A stretch of 64,000 bases of DNA from Pseudoalteromonas sp. (GCF_018402495.1 NZ_JAGYIU010000005.1:231001-295000), one strand, 5' to 3'; shown: positions 46,555-57,400, counted from the first letter of the stretch. A program made the numbers and translations. The notes: generated by a model from the letters alone, not told the origin.

Positions 46555-46594
46555 TAGTCATATCTCTGTCACTGATATGTAACCGCCACGTCAT
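46555..46594 (+). promoter_or_regulatory. Double Pho box before the TonB receptor
   Basis: Four 7-bp units, TAGTCAT, CTGTCAC, ATGTAAC and ACGTCAT, start exactly 11 bases apart (46555, 46566, 46577, 46588). That is the array expected for two PhoB dimers. A TAACAT -10 follows at 46605-46610, so PhoB would replace the -35. The ATG is at 46645. Confidence 0.8.
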
Positions 46595-46644
46595 TACACA
46601 CTGTTAACATTCTTTCAAACCAATATAACACTCAGGAAGTCAAC

Positions 46645-49440
46645 ATGTTACCTAGCAATAAAAAACCTTTTTCTAAAAAGAATACGCGCTTAAATAGCCT
46701 CTTACTTGCATTAAGCTTACCTCTGTCAGCCTACGTCCAAGCTGCTAATGTCGCAGAAGGGCTGGTGCAAAAATTAGAAAGTGGTTCACCATTAGCTGGA
46801 GCCCTAGTAAAGGTAGCAGGTTCAGATCAGCAAGTTTATACAGATACCGCTGGGCGGTTTATATTGCGCAATTTACCAACGGGTCCAGTCACTCTAAAAG
46901 TGAGTTACATAGGTTTGCCAACTCAGACCTCACAAATCACCATATCTGAAACGAGTAATACACCTGTGATCATTCAGCTTGAGGATGTAGAGCGAATGAC
47001 GATCATAGGGCAACGTCAGGCCCAAAATAAAGCACTGAATTTGTATCATGCATCCGATGCCATCACCCACTTTATTGCCTCAGATGATATGGGGCAGTTT
47101 GTTGATCAAAATGTGGCTGAATCGCTGCAGCGCCTACCAGGGACTGCTATCAGCCGCGATCAGGGCGAAGGGCGCTTTGTCAGTATTCGTGGAATTTCTG
47201 CTGGTTTGAGCTCTGTCACCGTCAATGGTATGCGCATTGGTACGCCTGAAGGCAGTTCGCGGGCTGTGCCATTAGATGTTATTCCAACGGGTTCAATTGA
47301 AGGTATTTCTGTTACTAAAGCGCCAACACCTGATATGCCAGGTGACTCTATAGGCGGTGCTGTTGATGTGCAATCAGCTTCTGCGTTCGAAAAAAAAGGG
47401 CGTCAAATCCGTTACCGAGCTGAAGCCTCATTTAATGAACTAAGCAATGAAATAAGCCCAAAGCTAAGCCTCAATGCCAGTGAGACTTTCAGTATCAATG
47501 GTGATAACAAAGATTTTGGCGTATCGGTTGGCCTAAACTATCTAGATAGAAAACTTGAATCGGATAACGTTGAAGCAGAGTATGGTAATGTCGATTATTT
47601 GGATGGTGAGGTATTTAGTTTAATAGAATTACAACAACGCAAGTATTTTGTTAACCGTGAGCGTATTGGAGCCAACCTCAACCTTGAATACCGCCCAGAC
47701 AGCAGTAACACCTACTTTGCCAATACCGTATTTAGCCGCTTTAGTGATGCAGAAACTCGCCAGCGTAGTATCTTTATATTTGAAGATGGCACCTTAAACA
47801 ATTTTGATGGCCAAACTGTGACAGAGATTGAGCCTGATGCATTTCGCCGCCGAATTCGTTTACGAACCAAAGAACAAGATACACTGGCCTTCAATTTAGG
47901 TGGTAACCACATAAGAGAAACCTATACCCTAGATTATTATGCAGGGGTATCTACAACTCGAGAGCGGGTGCTAGATGAAAATGAAGGTAGATTTGAATAC
48001 ATTGGTAATGCATTAAATGCCAGCTACGCATTTGGACAAGGCGTACCCCAATTCTCAATTTCTCAAGGAGGTGAAGCCGACACAACCCATCTCGATAATG
48101 CGTACTATGAATTAGATAGAGCCGTACTAGAGTCTAAGAAAATTGACGACGATGAGTACAATATTGGTGCCAATATTGAATTTCCCTATGCTTTTGGTAA
48201 CAGCAATCTGACACTTAAATCAGGTTTTGATTTGCGCTGGAAACAAAAAGACACTGATAGCGACGAAATCGAACTCCGTCAAACCCCAGATGCCATGCTA
48301 GATCAGTTTACCATTAACACTCCTTCTTTTGGTTTAGGCAACCTTGGACAAGGTATAAGTTCTTCAAGTTATATTAACTTCTTCAAGCAAAATCGCAGCG
48401 CCTTTAACGAACGCCCAAAAGATGTAGCTGAAAATATGCAACTTTCACTGGGCGGAGACTTTGTAGCGGATGAAGATGTACAAGCAGCCTACTTAATGGC
48501 GACTTATGATGCGCAGCAGTGGCGTTTAATTGCAGGGATGCGGATTGAACGCACCGATTACTCAGCGATAGGCAACATGCTAACATTTGACCAAGAAGGC
48601 GAATTATCTGTTACCAAACGCTCTGTAAGTAATGATTACACCAACGTATTACCCGGATTGCACCTAAGTTACGATCTGGCACAAAGCTTAGTCTTACGGG
48701 CCGCCTGGACCAACACTATTGCCCGTCCAAGTTTTAAAGATATATCGCCTCGCGCAGAAATCGATTTAGAAGACAACGAAGTTAAACTGGGTAATCCAGA
48801 TCTAAATCCGTATGAAGCCGTCAACTACGACTTGCTGCTTGATTGGTACTACAGTGATGGTAGCTTGTTCTCAGCCGGCGTTTTTTACAAAGACATTGAC
48901 AACTTTGTCGTAGAGCTAACCAGTAATGATGTCGCTGAATTTGCAGGTTTTGATGTGGTTCGCCCTGTCAATGCGCTCAGTGCGAGTATAAAAGGTTTCG
49001 AACTCGCCTGGCAGCATAGCTTTAATCAACCATTTTTATCAGGCATGTTAATTGGTGCCAACTTAACCTTACTTGACACTGAGCTGGCCGTCACAGAACG
49101 CCCGAGCGAACAGTTTAGTTTACCAGAATCAGCAGATCAGGCCGGTAATTTCTACCTAGGCTATGAAGACAAAAAATTCAGCACCCGATTAAGCGTATCG
49201 TATCGTGATAAATTTCTGAGCGAAGTTGGCGATAACAAATTATATGACATATATGTAGCAGAGCACACACAGATAGATCTGAGCGCATCGTATAAATTTA
49301 GCAAACACGCCGAGCTCGTTGGCGAGTTAATTAATCTAACAGATGAACCGCTAGAGCTGTATCAAGGCGACCCTGCATTTACCTTGCAGTATGAAGAATA
49401 CGGCATGACCTTTGCTTTGGGTCTAAAAGGGAAATTTTAA
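46645..49440 (+). CDS. TonB-dependent receptor, PhoB-controlled
   Basis: A 931-residue receptor. The signal peptide ends around YVQAA (~residue 33). Residues ~38-110 form a carboxypeptidase-regulatory-like beta domain (GSPLAGALVKVAGSDQQVYTD). The plug covers ~115-250 (VAESLQRLPGTAISRDQGEG, SVTVNGMRIGTPEG, IGGAVDVQSAS), in the style of Caulobacter-type (TIGR01782-like) receptors. The barrel ends ALGLKGKF. The Pho box array upstream indicates expression in phosphate shortage, so a phosphorus-containing ligand is inferred. The divergent neighbour is an exported pyrophosphatase fusion, a likely partner. Confidence 0.88.
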   Translation: MLPSNKKPFSKKNTRLNSLLLALSLPLSAYVQAANVAEGLVQKLESGSPLAGALVKVAGSDQQVYTDTAGRFILRNLPTGPVTLKVSYIGLPTQTSQITISETSNTPVIIQLEDVERMTIIGQRQAQNKALNLYHASDAITHFIASDDMGQFVDQNVAESLQRLPGTAISRDQGEGRFVSIRGISAGLSSVTVNGMRIGTPEGSSRAVPLDVIPTGSIEGISVTKAPTPDMPGDSIGGAVDVQSASAFEKKGRQIRYRAEASFNELSNEISPKLSLNASETFSINGDNKDFGVSVGLNYLDRKLESDNVEAEYGNVDYLDGEVFSLIELQQRKYFVNRERIGANLNLEYRPDSSNTYFANTVFSRFSDAETRQRSIFIFEDGTLNNFDGQTVTEIEPDAFRRRIRLRTKEQDTLAFNLGGNHIRETYTLDYYAGVSTTRERVLDENEGRFEYIGNALNASYAFGQGVPQFSISQGGEADTTHLDNAYYELDRAVLESKKIDDDEYNIGANIEFPYAFGNSNLTLKSGFDLRWKQKDTDSDEIELRQTPDAMLDQFTINTPSFGLGNLGQGISSSSYINFFKQNRSAFNERPKDVAENMQLSLGGDFVADEDVQAAYLMATYDAQQWRLIAGMRIERTDYSAIGNMLTFDQEGELSVTKRSVSNDYTNVLPGLHLSYDLAQSLVLRAAWTNTIARPSFKDISPRAEIDLEDNEVKLGNPDLNPYEAVNYDLLLDWYYSDGSLFSAGVFYKDIDNFVVELTSNDVAEFAGFDVVRPVNALSASIKGFELAWQHSFNQPFLSGMLIGANLTLLDTELAVTERPSEQFSLPESADQAGNFYLGYEDKKFSTRLSVSYRDKFLSEVGDNKLYDIYVAEHTQIDLSASYKFSKHAELVGELINLTDEPLELYQGDPAFTLQYEEYGMTFALGLKGKF

Positions 49441-49458
49441 AAGCATAACAACCACTGT

Positions 49459-49498
49459 GTATATAGAAACCACTATACTAAATGTGGTTTCTATATAC
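49459..49498 (+). repeat. Perfect 15-base inverted repeat after the TonB receptor
   Basis: The arms at 49459-49473 and 49484-49498 are perfectly complementary (GTATATAGAAACCAC and its reverse) around a 10-base loop. There is no T run, so it may be a Rho-dependent stop, an mRNA-end stabiliser or a trace of mobile DNA next to the transposase remnant. Confidence 0.6.
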
Positions 49499-49689
49499 CC
49501 CTGTCCCACGACTTACACATGATAAAATGCATGCCCAAACGCTATCAGCAGCGCCCTAAACATAGCAATCAACTCAATAAGCAACACACTATAAATCTAG
49601 AGCTTTAATCTGTCATTACGCACATCAATTTAAAATAAAAAAAGATCATTAATTGAGCAGTTGTTCTAAGTTTATTAAAGATTGTAAAG

Positions 49690-50335
49690 GCGTATATAGG
49701 CAGTTTAAAAGCTGCCCAAGCCAGCCGTTATTTAGTGGCAAATACAGCGCTTTATGTTAAAGAAACGATTGAGAATTTAGACGCTCAATGCCAATTATTT
49801 ATTACTCGAGTACCGCAAATACTCAAAGAAGCGAAGGCACTGATTAAACACGCTCCAACCTTGATGTTTACACCTATTTCCCAAGGCTATGAAGGCGTCA
49901 GTTATGACAGCAATTATGGTGGTGTCAAACAAAAATGGCTACTTATTCGCAGTGAGCAAGCTAGCAAGCGTGAGCAACAAAATTTGAACAAGCGAATGTT
50001 AAAAGCTGGCGAGCAAGCGCGAAAAACTTCAAATAGTTAGGCCAACAACGCTTTGCTTGCGCACAAGATGCCCAAACCGCCCTTATAAAATGGTAAGACA
50101 AGCAAGCTGTATGCGAGTGCCGGTCGACCTAAATTAGGTGATTTACCTACACGAATTGATTATCAAATCACGGGAAAGTTATACACATCTTTAGCCTCGC
50201 GGCAAATCGCTTTAGAACAACTTGGACTGTTTATTATTGCCACAATGATGTCTTTGAGGAACTTGATATGACAAGTTTACTTAGCAGTTACAAAGCCTAC
50301 AGAATGTTGAAAAAGGCTTTCCTGTCTAAGTTAGT
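49690..50335 (+). pseudogene. Decayed IS1634-family transposase remnant
   Basis: An open stretch to 50040 reads VANTALYVKETIENLDAQC, FITRVP, GYEGVSYDSNYGGVKQKW, then breaks at a stop. Beyond it, in shifted frames, come AGRPKLGDLPT, DYQITGKL, IALEQLGLFIIAT and, after another frameshift, EELDMTSLLSSYKAYR. In order these are the middle and C-terminal parts of an IS1634-type transposase (YVAD-SALY, FITRVP, ATND--EELDM). The N-terminus and terminal repeats are gone. It cannot encode a working enzyme. It lies directly upstream of the Zur-boxed zinc operon. Confidence 0.8.
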
Positions 50336-50387
50336 GCAAAAAATGTTTAAAGTTTCATTTTTTATAACATTAGCCAACATTGCTATT

Positions 50388-50428
50388 GATATAGTATAAC
50401 GTTTCAAGCACAATTGATATAGTATAAC
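50388..50428 (+). promoter_or_regulatory. Two tandem Zur-like boxes before the zinc receptor
   Basis: GATATAGTATAAC occurs at 50388-50400 and again at 50416-50428, 28 bases apart. Each is one base from the Zur core GTTATANTATAAC. A third half-site TATAACATT lies near 50363-50371. The second box ends 18 bases before the ATG, so bound Zur would block transcription when zinc is ample. Confidence 0.72.
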
Positions 50429-50446
50429 ATTCACTAAGGTAATCAA

Positions 50447-52870
50447 ATGAAACGAAAATCTCAATTAGCTATTTTGATAGCGGCTTTATTACCCGCAAGT
50501 GTACTTGCAAAATCTATTGAAGGTGTTGTGTTAAATAAGCAAGGCAAGGCAATTTCAAACGCAACGGTAGAAATTGAAGATTCAAATATAAAAGTAACAA
50601 CAGATGCAAACGGCAAGTTTGTAATAACAGATTTAAAAAGTGGCTTAAAAGAACTCCATGTTGTTGCACCAGGTTATGCGCATGTTCATCGCGATATCAT
50701 GCTTAACAATGAGGGTAGTCAATCCCTTTCGTTTAATTTACAACGATCTCCTATTGAAGTGATTGATATTGAAGCAACACCTATTCATATGTCAGCAATG
50801 GAGTCTGCTGCGCCGGTCAGCGTATTATCTGGCGAAAAATTAAGACGCCAGCAAGCAGCCACTCTCGGCGATAGCCTTGAAAAGCTACCCGGTGTAAACA
50901 CTAACTTTCATGCCAAAGTAGCTAGCACTCCAATTATTCGCGGTTTAAGTGGCCCACGAGTAATGATCACACAAAACGGTCTAGATGTGAGTGATGTGTC
51001 ACGCGTAGGCCCCGATCATGCTGTTGCATCTGAGGCGTCGACAGCCCAGCAAATTGAAGTATTGCGTGGCCCAGCCACTCTTTTTTATGGCAGTGGGGCT
51101 ATTGGTGGTGTAGTAAATATTGTCGATAATCGTGTACCTACAGATAACACAACTCGTGGTGAATGGAACCTAGAGCACAACTCAGTTGATAACCAAAAAG
51201 TAGCCTCTTTTAATGCCACCACAGGTACTGACTCATTTGCATTTTACGCCGATGCATTTTGGCGTGAGTCGGATGACTATGACATACCTGTAGCGGCTGA
51301 GCTAAAACATAATGAACATGAGCATACAACGCACAGCTCCGATTATGTTGTTGCAAATAGCAATGAAGAGTCTGACGGCTTTACCTTAGGTACTAGCTAT
51401 TTATTTGATCAGGGTTTTATTGGTATAGCCGTAGAGCAATTTAATCGTCAGTACGGTATTCCGGGCCATAGCCATGGTGGTGAAGAAGCGCTCAGCGAAG
51501 AGGATGCTGTATTTGCTGATCTTGAACAAACGAAAGTGCAGTTACTCGGTGAATATAATCTCCATAGTAAATGGCTTAATAAAGTAAACCTTCGCGCGGG
51601 CTTTACTGACTACGAACATGCTGAAATTGAACATGGCGTAGTCGGCACTGTATTTGAAAACAACACCAATGAGTTACGAATCGATCTGATGCACAATCCC
51701 TTTAACGAGTGGAATGGCGGCATTAGCTTTCATTACAAACATGCAGATGTTGAAGCACAAGGTTCAGAAGCATTCACTCCTCCTTCAGTTACACAAAGTC
51801 TCGCTTTTGCACTTATGGAAGAGAAACACTTTGGTGACTTTTTGGTCCAATTAGGCGGGCGTGTTGAACGTGTAACTATTAGTGCTGATAATGTATTACT
51901 CCCTAACATTGACGCTCATTCACATGAAGCAGAAGCAGGTAGTCATGATCACAGTGAGCATGATCACGGCGATGATACTCACACGGCATACACCCGAGCG
52001 TTTGACTTAGAGCATGAATTTACCCCTGTTAGCATATCTGCGGGTGCGGTTTGGGACTTTGCCCCTAGCTATAACTTAGGCTTATCGATATCGCGCTCAG
52101 AGCGTGCACCTGCTGCCTCAGAGTTATTATCTTTCGGCCCACACATTGGTACTGGCAGCTATGAAGTGGGGGCATTATTTGATATTCATAACCACCATTT
52201 TACGCTCTCTGAGCGCGCTATTGATTTAGAAACTGCCAATAACATTGATTTGACCTTACGTAAAACCAAAGGCGATATTGGTTTTATTTTCAATGCGTTT
52301 TATAACCAAGTAGATAATTACTACTATCAAATTAATACTGGTTTATACGCAGAAAGTGGCCACGATCATGGCCACGATCACGATGATTCACATGATCATG
52401 GTCACGACCATTCATCAGAATTACCTGTTTATCTATACAAAACAGATGATGTAATTTTGCATGGCTTTGAAGCACAAATTGCCTGGCAGCTAAGCGATGA
52501 GTTTAAACTTGATCTGTTTTCTGATTACGTGCGTGCTCGCCTAGATAAAGGCGGTGATTTACCTCGCACACCTCCTCTTCGTTTCGGTACAGAGTTTAGT
52601 TATCAAACAAATAATCTCAGTGCTCACATTCATGTAACCCGCTACCAAGAACAAGATCGCACTGCAGCAACAGAAACAGCAACCGATGGCTATACCCTTG
52701 TTGATGCCAGTATCTCTTATGATTTACCTGTGCTTAACCATGATCTCTCTTTGTATCTTCGCGGAACAAACCTAACCGACACGGAAGCTCGTGTACACAG
52801 CTCATTTTTAAAAGATATAGCTCCTCGACCAGGGCGTAGTTTTGCACTCGGTATTCGCGGCTATTTCTAA
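50447..52870 (+). CDS. znuD: Histidine-rich TonB-dependent zinc receptor (ZnuD-like)
   Basis: An 807-residue receptor. The signal peptide ends VLAKS (~residue 22). Residues ~24-100 form a carboxypeptidase-regulatory-like domain. The plug (~115-240) reads LEKLPGVNTNFHAKVASTPIIRG split over its start, and has VEVLRGPATLFYGSGAIGGV with one substitution. The barrel ends ALGIRGYF. Three His/Asp-rich loops (near 285-297, 495-522 and 639-662, the last with HDHGHDHDD) are suited to capturing zinc, as in Neisseria ZnuD. Two Zur-like boxes upstream fit this. The AztD-like lipoprotein gene follows after 26 bases. Confidence 0.85.
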   Translation: MKRKSQLAILIAALLPASVLAKSIEGVVLNKQGKAISNATVEIEDSNIKVTTDANGKFVITDLKSGLKELHVVAPGYAHVHRDIMLNNEGSQSLSFNLQRSPIEVIDIEATPIHMSAMESAAPVSVLSGEKLRRQQAATLGDSLEKLPGVNTNFHAKVASTPIIRGLSGPRVMITQNGLDVSDVSRVGPDHAVASEASTAQQIEVLRGPATLFYGSGAIGGVVNIVDNRVPTDNTTRGEWNLEHNSVDNQKVASFNATTGTDSFAFYADAFWRESDDYDIPVAAELKHNEHEHTTHSSDYVVANSNEESDGFTLGTSYLFDQGFIGIAVEQFNRQYGIPGHSHGGEEALSEEDAVFADLEQTKVQLLGEYNLHSKWLNKVNLRAGFTDYEHAEIEHGVVGTVFENNTNELRIDLMHNPFNEWNGGISFHYKHADVEAQGSEAFTPPSVTQSLAFALMEEKHFGDFLVQLGGRVERVTISADNVLLPNIDAHSHEAEAGSHDHSEHDHGDDTHTAYTRAFDLEHEFTPVSISAGAVWDFAPSYNLGLSISRSERAPAASELLSFGPHIGTGSYEVGALFDIHNHHFTLSERAIDLETANNIDLTLRKTKGDIGFIFNAFYNQVDNYYYQINTGLYAESGHDHGHDHDDSHDHGHDHSSELPVYLYKTDDVILHGFEAQIAWQLSDEFKLDLFSDYVRARLDKGGDLPRTPPLRFGTEFSYQTNNLSAHIHVTRYQEQDRTAATETATDGYTLVDASISYDLPVLNHDLSLYLRGTNLTDTEARVHSSFLKDIAPRPGRSFALGIRGYF

Positions 52871-52896
52871 TAAATTATAATTAAAAGGAAACTAAC

Positions 52897-54270
52897 ATGA
52901 CCAAGCTATTCAAATTAAAACTCATCGCCCTTGCAATTAGCAGCACATTAATAACCGCCTGTGGCGATGCACAAACGAATATTGTTGAGAAAGACCCTAT
53001 TGAAACCCCAGATGATGGCCACGGTGACGGTCACGATCATGGGGATGAATATACTATTAATTCTTTAGGTCGCCTTGCAGTGCTTGCTGGCAACAGCAAC
53101 GAAGCCAGCATTTTTGATTTAGACGATAATGTATTACTCGATTCATTTAGCTTAGTAAATAGTTCAAACACGCTATCGGCATCGCCTGATTTTCGTTATG
53201 CGGTTATTAACAGTCGAGCTCAAGATTACTTAGGCTTTATAGATGGTGGCTTGTGGCGCGAAGATCACGGCGCTCATCTACATGACTACGAACAAGCCCC
53301 TGTTTGGAGCAGCTATGAACTAACCACAGCGAGTCGGCCAACACACCTTGTGAATTATGATGGTAAGTTAGCTGTATTTTTTGATGGTGACGCACAGTCA
53401 GGCACCACTGCATCGGTTAGTGTATTAACCGATAACGATATCAGTAATGCCACACCGACATTGCCAAGCATTAGCTACAACATCAATATGCACGGTGTGG
53501 CACAGCCACGTGGCGAGCATTTACTCTCAACAATCCGTCGTGATGATGCACAAAGCTCATCAAACGCAAAAGTGCTACCAGATCAAGTAGGCGTTTATCA
53601 TCTGCATGATGGGGAATACGAATTAGAGCAAACATTATCGGTGACTTGCCCAGATTTACATGGTGCTGCGCAAAATCACGACTATATTGCCTTTGGGTGT
53701 CGTGATGGCGTGTTACTTGCCCACCAACATGACAATGAGTACGACGCTGGAAAAATAATTAATATCGACGCTATTGGCGATGCACGCATTGGAACTTTGT
53801 ACGGCCACGAACACAGTGACACCTTTATCGGTATCGCTTCTGGCGTTTTTGTAAGTATCAATCCAATTGACGCTGAAATGGAGGCACTAGAGTGGCAGCT
53901 TGACGAAGGAGTAAGTGCGGTTTCATATTCTTTCTCAGCAAACGGCGAGCAGTTTTTAGTGCTTGATAACTCAGGCTTTTTAAACGTACTTGAGGTACAT
54001 GCACACGACGGTCATACGCATTGGGAACTAGCGGGTAAAGTTGATATTACCGCAGAAGACGTCTCAACCATGCCTGACGGTATGAAGTTCTCGATGACAG
54101 TGGCACAAAATGGTCACTTTGCTTATGTGGCCGATCCAATCGCACAGCATGTAGTAAAAGTGCATTTGGACGATCTAGAAATTGAAGGTGAACTAAAACT
54201 TACATTCCCACCAGCCGCGATCACTTGGTTAGGTATTGCACAAGAGGAAGAGCACGACCACGTACATTAA
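52897..54270 (+). CDS. AztD-like zinc-binding propeller lipoprotein
   Basis: A 457-residue lipoprotein with lipobox LITAC (Cys22). A flexible His/Asp stretch (GHGDGHDHGDEY, ~41-52) is followed by a beta-propeller with many conserved His: DGGLWREDHGAHLHDY, RPTHLV, MHGVAQPRG, CPDLHGAA and EVHAHDGHTH. It ends EEHDHVH. This pattern matches AztD, a periplasmic zinc metallochaperone that serves the AztABC importer in Paracoccus. Here it is paired with a TonB receptor, not an ABC importer. AAAAGGAAA precedes the ATG. It likely takes zinc from the receptor side in the periplasm. Confidence 0.78.
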   Translation: MTKLFKLKLIALAISSTLITACGDAQTNIVEKDPIETPDDGHGDGHDHGDEYTINSLGRLAVLAGNSNEASIFDLDDNVLLDSFSLVNSSNTLSASPDFRYAVINSRAQDYLGFIDGGLWREDHGAHLHDYEQAPVWSSYELTTASRPTHLVNYDGKLAVFFDGDAQSGTTASVSVLTDNDISNATPTLPSISYNINMHGVAQPRGEHLLSTIRRDDAQSSSNAKVLPDQVGVYHLHDGEYELEQTLSVTCPDLHGAAQNHDYIAFGCRDGVLLAHQHDNEYDAGKIINIDAIGDARIGTLYGHEHSDTFIGIASGVFVSINPIDAEMEALEWQLDEGVSAVSYSFSANGEQFLVLDNSGFLNVLEVHAHDGHTHWELAGKVDITAEDVSTMPDGMKFSMTVAQNGHFAYVADPIAQHVVKVHLDDLEIEGELKLTFPPAAITWLGIAQEEEHDHVH

Positions 54271-54299
54271 TTTTACACTTTAAAAAGAGTACTCCCTTG

Positions 54300-54330
54300 A
54301 AGGTTGGCATTTTAATGCCAACCTTTTTTA
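54300..54330 (+). terminator. Intrinsic terminator of the zinc operon
   Basis: A perfect 11-base AAGGTTGGCAT / ATGCCAACCTT stem with a short loop and T run. Confidence 0.9.
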
Positions 54331-54424
54331 TTCACATTTTGTAACAGACCTTTTATCGTAAGTGCATCGCTATTTTTCACCTTATTGTTATGATGGGATA
54401 GCTATTAATATAGGATGTAATTCC

Positions 54425-57400
54425 ATGAAAAAACTAACAACATTGGCTCTTGCCTTGGCTACAGCAATCGCGCCGAGTGTATCGGCCTATGAGACTAAAG
54501 ACACTCGTTTACTTCGCTTTCCAGATATTCATAACCAAACCGTTACTTTTGTCTACAGTGGCGATATTTATATTGCGAATACGCAAACAGGCGAAAGCAA
54601 ACGCTTAACCGACCATATTGGCTTTGAAACATTTCCTAAGTTTTCCCCTGACGGTAAGCGCATTGCATTTTCAGCCGAGTATAACGGTAGCCGACAAATT
54701 TATGTGATCAACAGTGACGGTTCAAACCTAAAGCAACTTACTTATTATAATGACGTTGGCCCAATGCCACCGCGTGGAGGTTTTGATTACCGCGTTTTAG
54801 ATTGGACCGCCGATGGTAAAAATGTGGTATTTAGAGCTAACCGCACACCATGGGGAAAACGTATGGGCCGCCCTTACATGGTTCCTGCAGATGGCGGACT
54901 TGAACAGCCATTAGCGATTCCAGAAACTGGTGGCGGCATGCTATCTCCAGATGGCAGCAAATATGTTTACACGCCAATTGATCGAGAATTTCGTACGTGG
55001 AAACGTACTCGTGGTGGTCGTGCGCAAGATGTATGGATTTATGATTTAGAAAAAAATACATCAGAACAACTAACTACAAACCGTGCAACCGACCAGCAAC
55101 CAACTTGGGTTGGTGACAATATTTACTTTGTGTCTGACCGTGATTACACGCTAAACCTTTACCAGTACCGCAAAGGCAGCGAACCAAAAAAACTTACCAA
55201 CTATAAAAACTTTGACGTACTTTGGCCTTCAGCTGGCCCAAATGCGATTGTTTATGAAAACGGCGGTTATTTATATCGCTTTGACGCAAAAACACAAAAA
55301 AGCGCTAAGCTAAGCATTAACATTGCTGGCGTGCGCCAATACGCAATGCCGTATAGCAAAAATGTTAGCGATTTTATTGATTCTATGTCGCTCTCTCACG
55401 ATGGTAAACGTGCTGTATTTACTGCCCGTGGTGAGCTGTTTAGTGTACCAATTAAACAAGGGCCTACACGCAACTTATCTTACACAGAAAAAAGCCGCGA
55501 AATAGATGCAAGCTGGTCACCAAATGGGCGCTACATAGCCTACATGAGCGATGAAAGCGGCGAGTACGAAATTTACTTAAAAGATCGCAGTAAAAATAAT
55601 GCTATTAAGCAACTCACTAGCAATGGCACTATTTGGCGCTTTACGCCCATTTGGTCACCAGATAGCTCTAAATTGTTGTTTTCAGATAAAAACAACACAC
55701 TTTGGTGGTTAGATGCAAAATCGGGCAAGCAACACAAAATTGATACTGGTATTTACGACGAAGACGGCATTACTCAATATACTTGGTCGCCTAACAGCCA
55801 AGACATTGTATTTGTTAAAAATAACGAAAACCGTTATGCCTCGCTATGGCACTACAACCTTAAAAAGAAAAAGGTAACGCGCTTAACAGACGAAATGAGT
55901 AATGAGCAAAACCCTACTTTTTCGCCTGATGGTCAATATCTTTACTTTAGCTCAGAGCGCGACTTTAACCTGGCATTTAGTAGCTACGAGTTTGATTACA
56001 TGTTTAATCGTGCAACTCGTATTTATGCAGCTGCAGTAAACGATAGTGTTAAACCGCTTATTGCCTTACAAAGTGACGAAGCCACGATTGTCCAAGATAA
56101 AGAAGATGAAAAAGAAGACGACAAAAAAGTTAAAAATGTACTGCAAAGCAATGACTTTATGCAACGTGTTACCGCACTTAATGCCCCAGCAGGCGATTAC
56201 CGTAGCTTAACCGCAGTAAAAGACGGCGTACTAACTCTTGCTAATGGCGGTTTACAGCTAATAGGCACCGATCACAACAGTGAGCTAGAAACAGTCGCCA
56301 AAGGCGTTAGTAATTACACCATTTCAAGCAATAGCGAACACCTACTTGTACATACAGATGGCGGTTACAGCTTAATTGAACCTAAGCCAAAACAAGATTT
56401 AGACGCAAATAAGCTCGATTTAAGCAAAATGACGCTTAAAATTAATCCGCAAGCAGAGTGGCAACAAATGTATGTAGAAGGTTGGCGCACACTGCGCGAT
56501 TGGTTCTACGACGAAAACCACCACGGTCAAGATTGGGATGCTATTTTAGCTAAATACCAACCTATGGCTGATGCCATTAGCCATCGTAGCGACCTTGATT
56601 ATGTTCTTAGCGAAATTGCCGGTGAAATTAACTCTGGCCATATTTATGTGCAGTCGGGTGATATGCCTAAAGCAGAGCGTAAAAACCATGGTTTATTAGG
56701 CGCTAAGCTTGCAAGCGACCCATCTGGTTATGTAAAAATAGAACAAATCTTTAAAGGTGAAAACTGGCATGACGATTTCCGTTCACCGCTTGGCACCACA
56801 GGTGTAAAAGCACATAACGGCGATTACATTATTGCGGTAAATGGCCGCTCAGTTAAAGACGTTGCTAACTTTTACGAACTCCTTGAAAACACCCAAGGCG
56901 AGCAAGTAGAGCTAGTGCTAAACAACAAGCCGCGTAGCAAAGGCGCATGGCAAATAACTGTAAAACCGATAGCAAGTGAGCAAGGCCTACGTTATTTAGA
57001 CTGGGTTAATTCGCGTGCAGCCTACGTTGATAAGCTATCAAGTGGGCGTATTGGCTATGTGCACCTGCCAAATACAGCCTATGAGGGTAACCGCGCCATG
57101 TTTAAAAACTACATGCCGCAAACAACCAAAGACGCCATGATTATTGATGACCGTTACAATGGCGGCGGTTTTATTCCTGAGCATATGATCACCTGGCTTG
57201 CGCGTAAACCGCTTAACTATTGGAAACGCCGTGGAGTAGAACCAACTAAAACACCGCAGTTTGCACACAATGGTCCTAAAGCCATGCTAATAAATGGCTA
57301 TTCAAGTTCTGGTGGTGACGCAATTCCTTACTACTTCCGCCAAGCTGGTCTAGGTAAGCTAATTGGTACCCGTACATGGGGTGGTTTAATTGGTATTTCT

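Noticed and set aside
52354..52420. Apparent short tandem DNA repeat in the zinc receptor
   Set aside because: It is produced by repeated His, Asp and Gly codons of the histidine-rich loop and is not a separate element.
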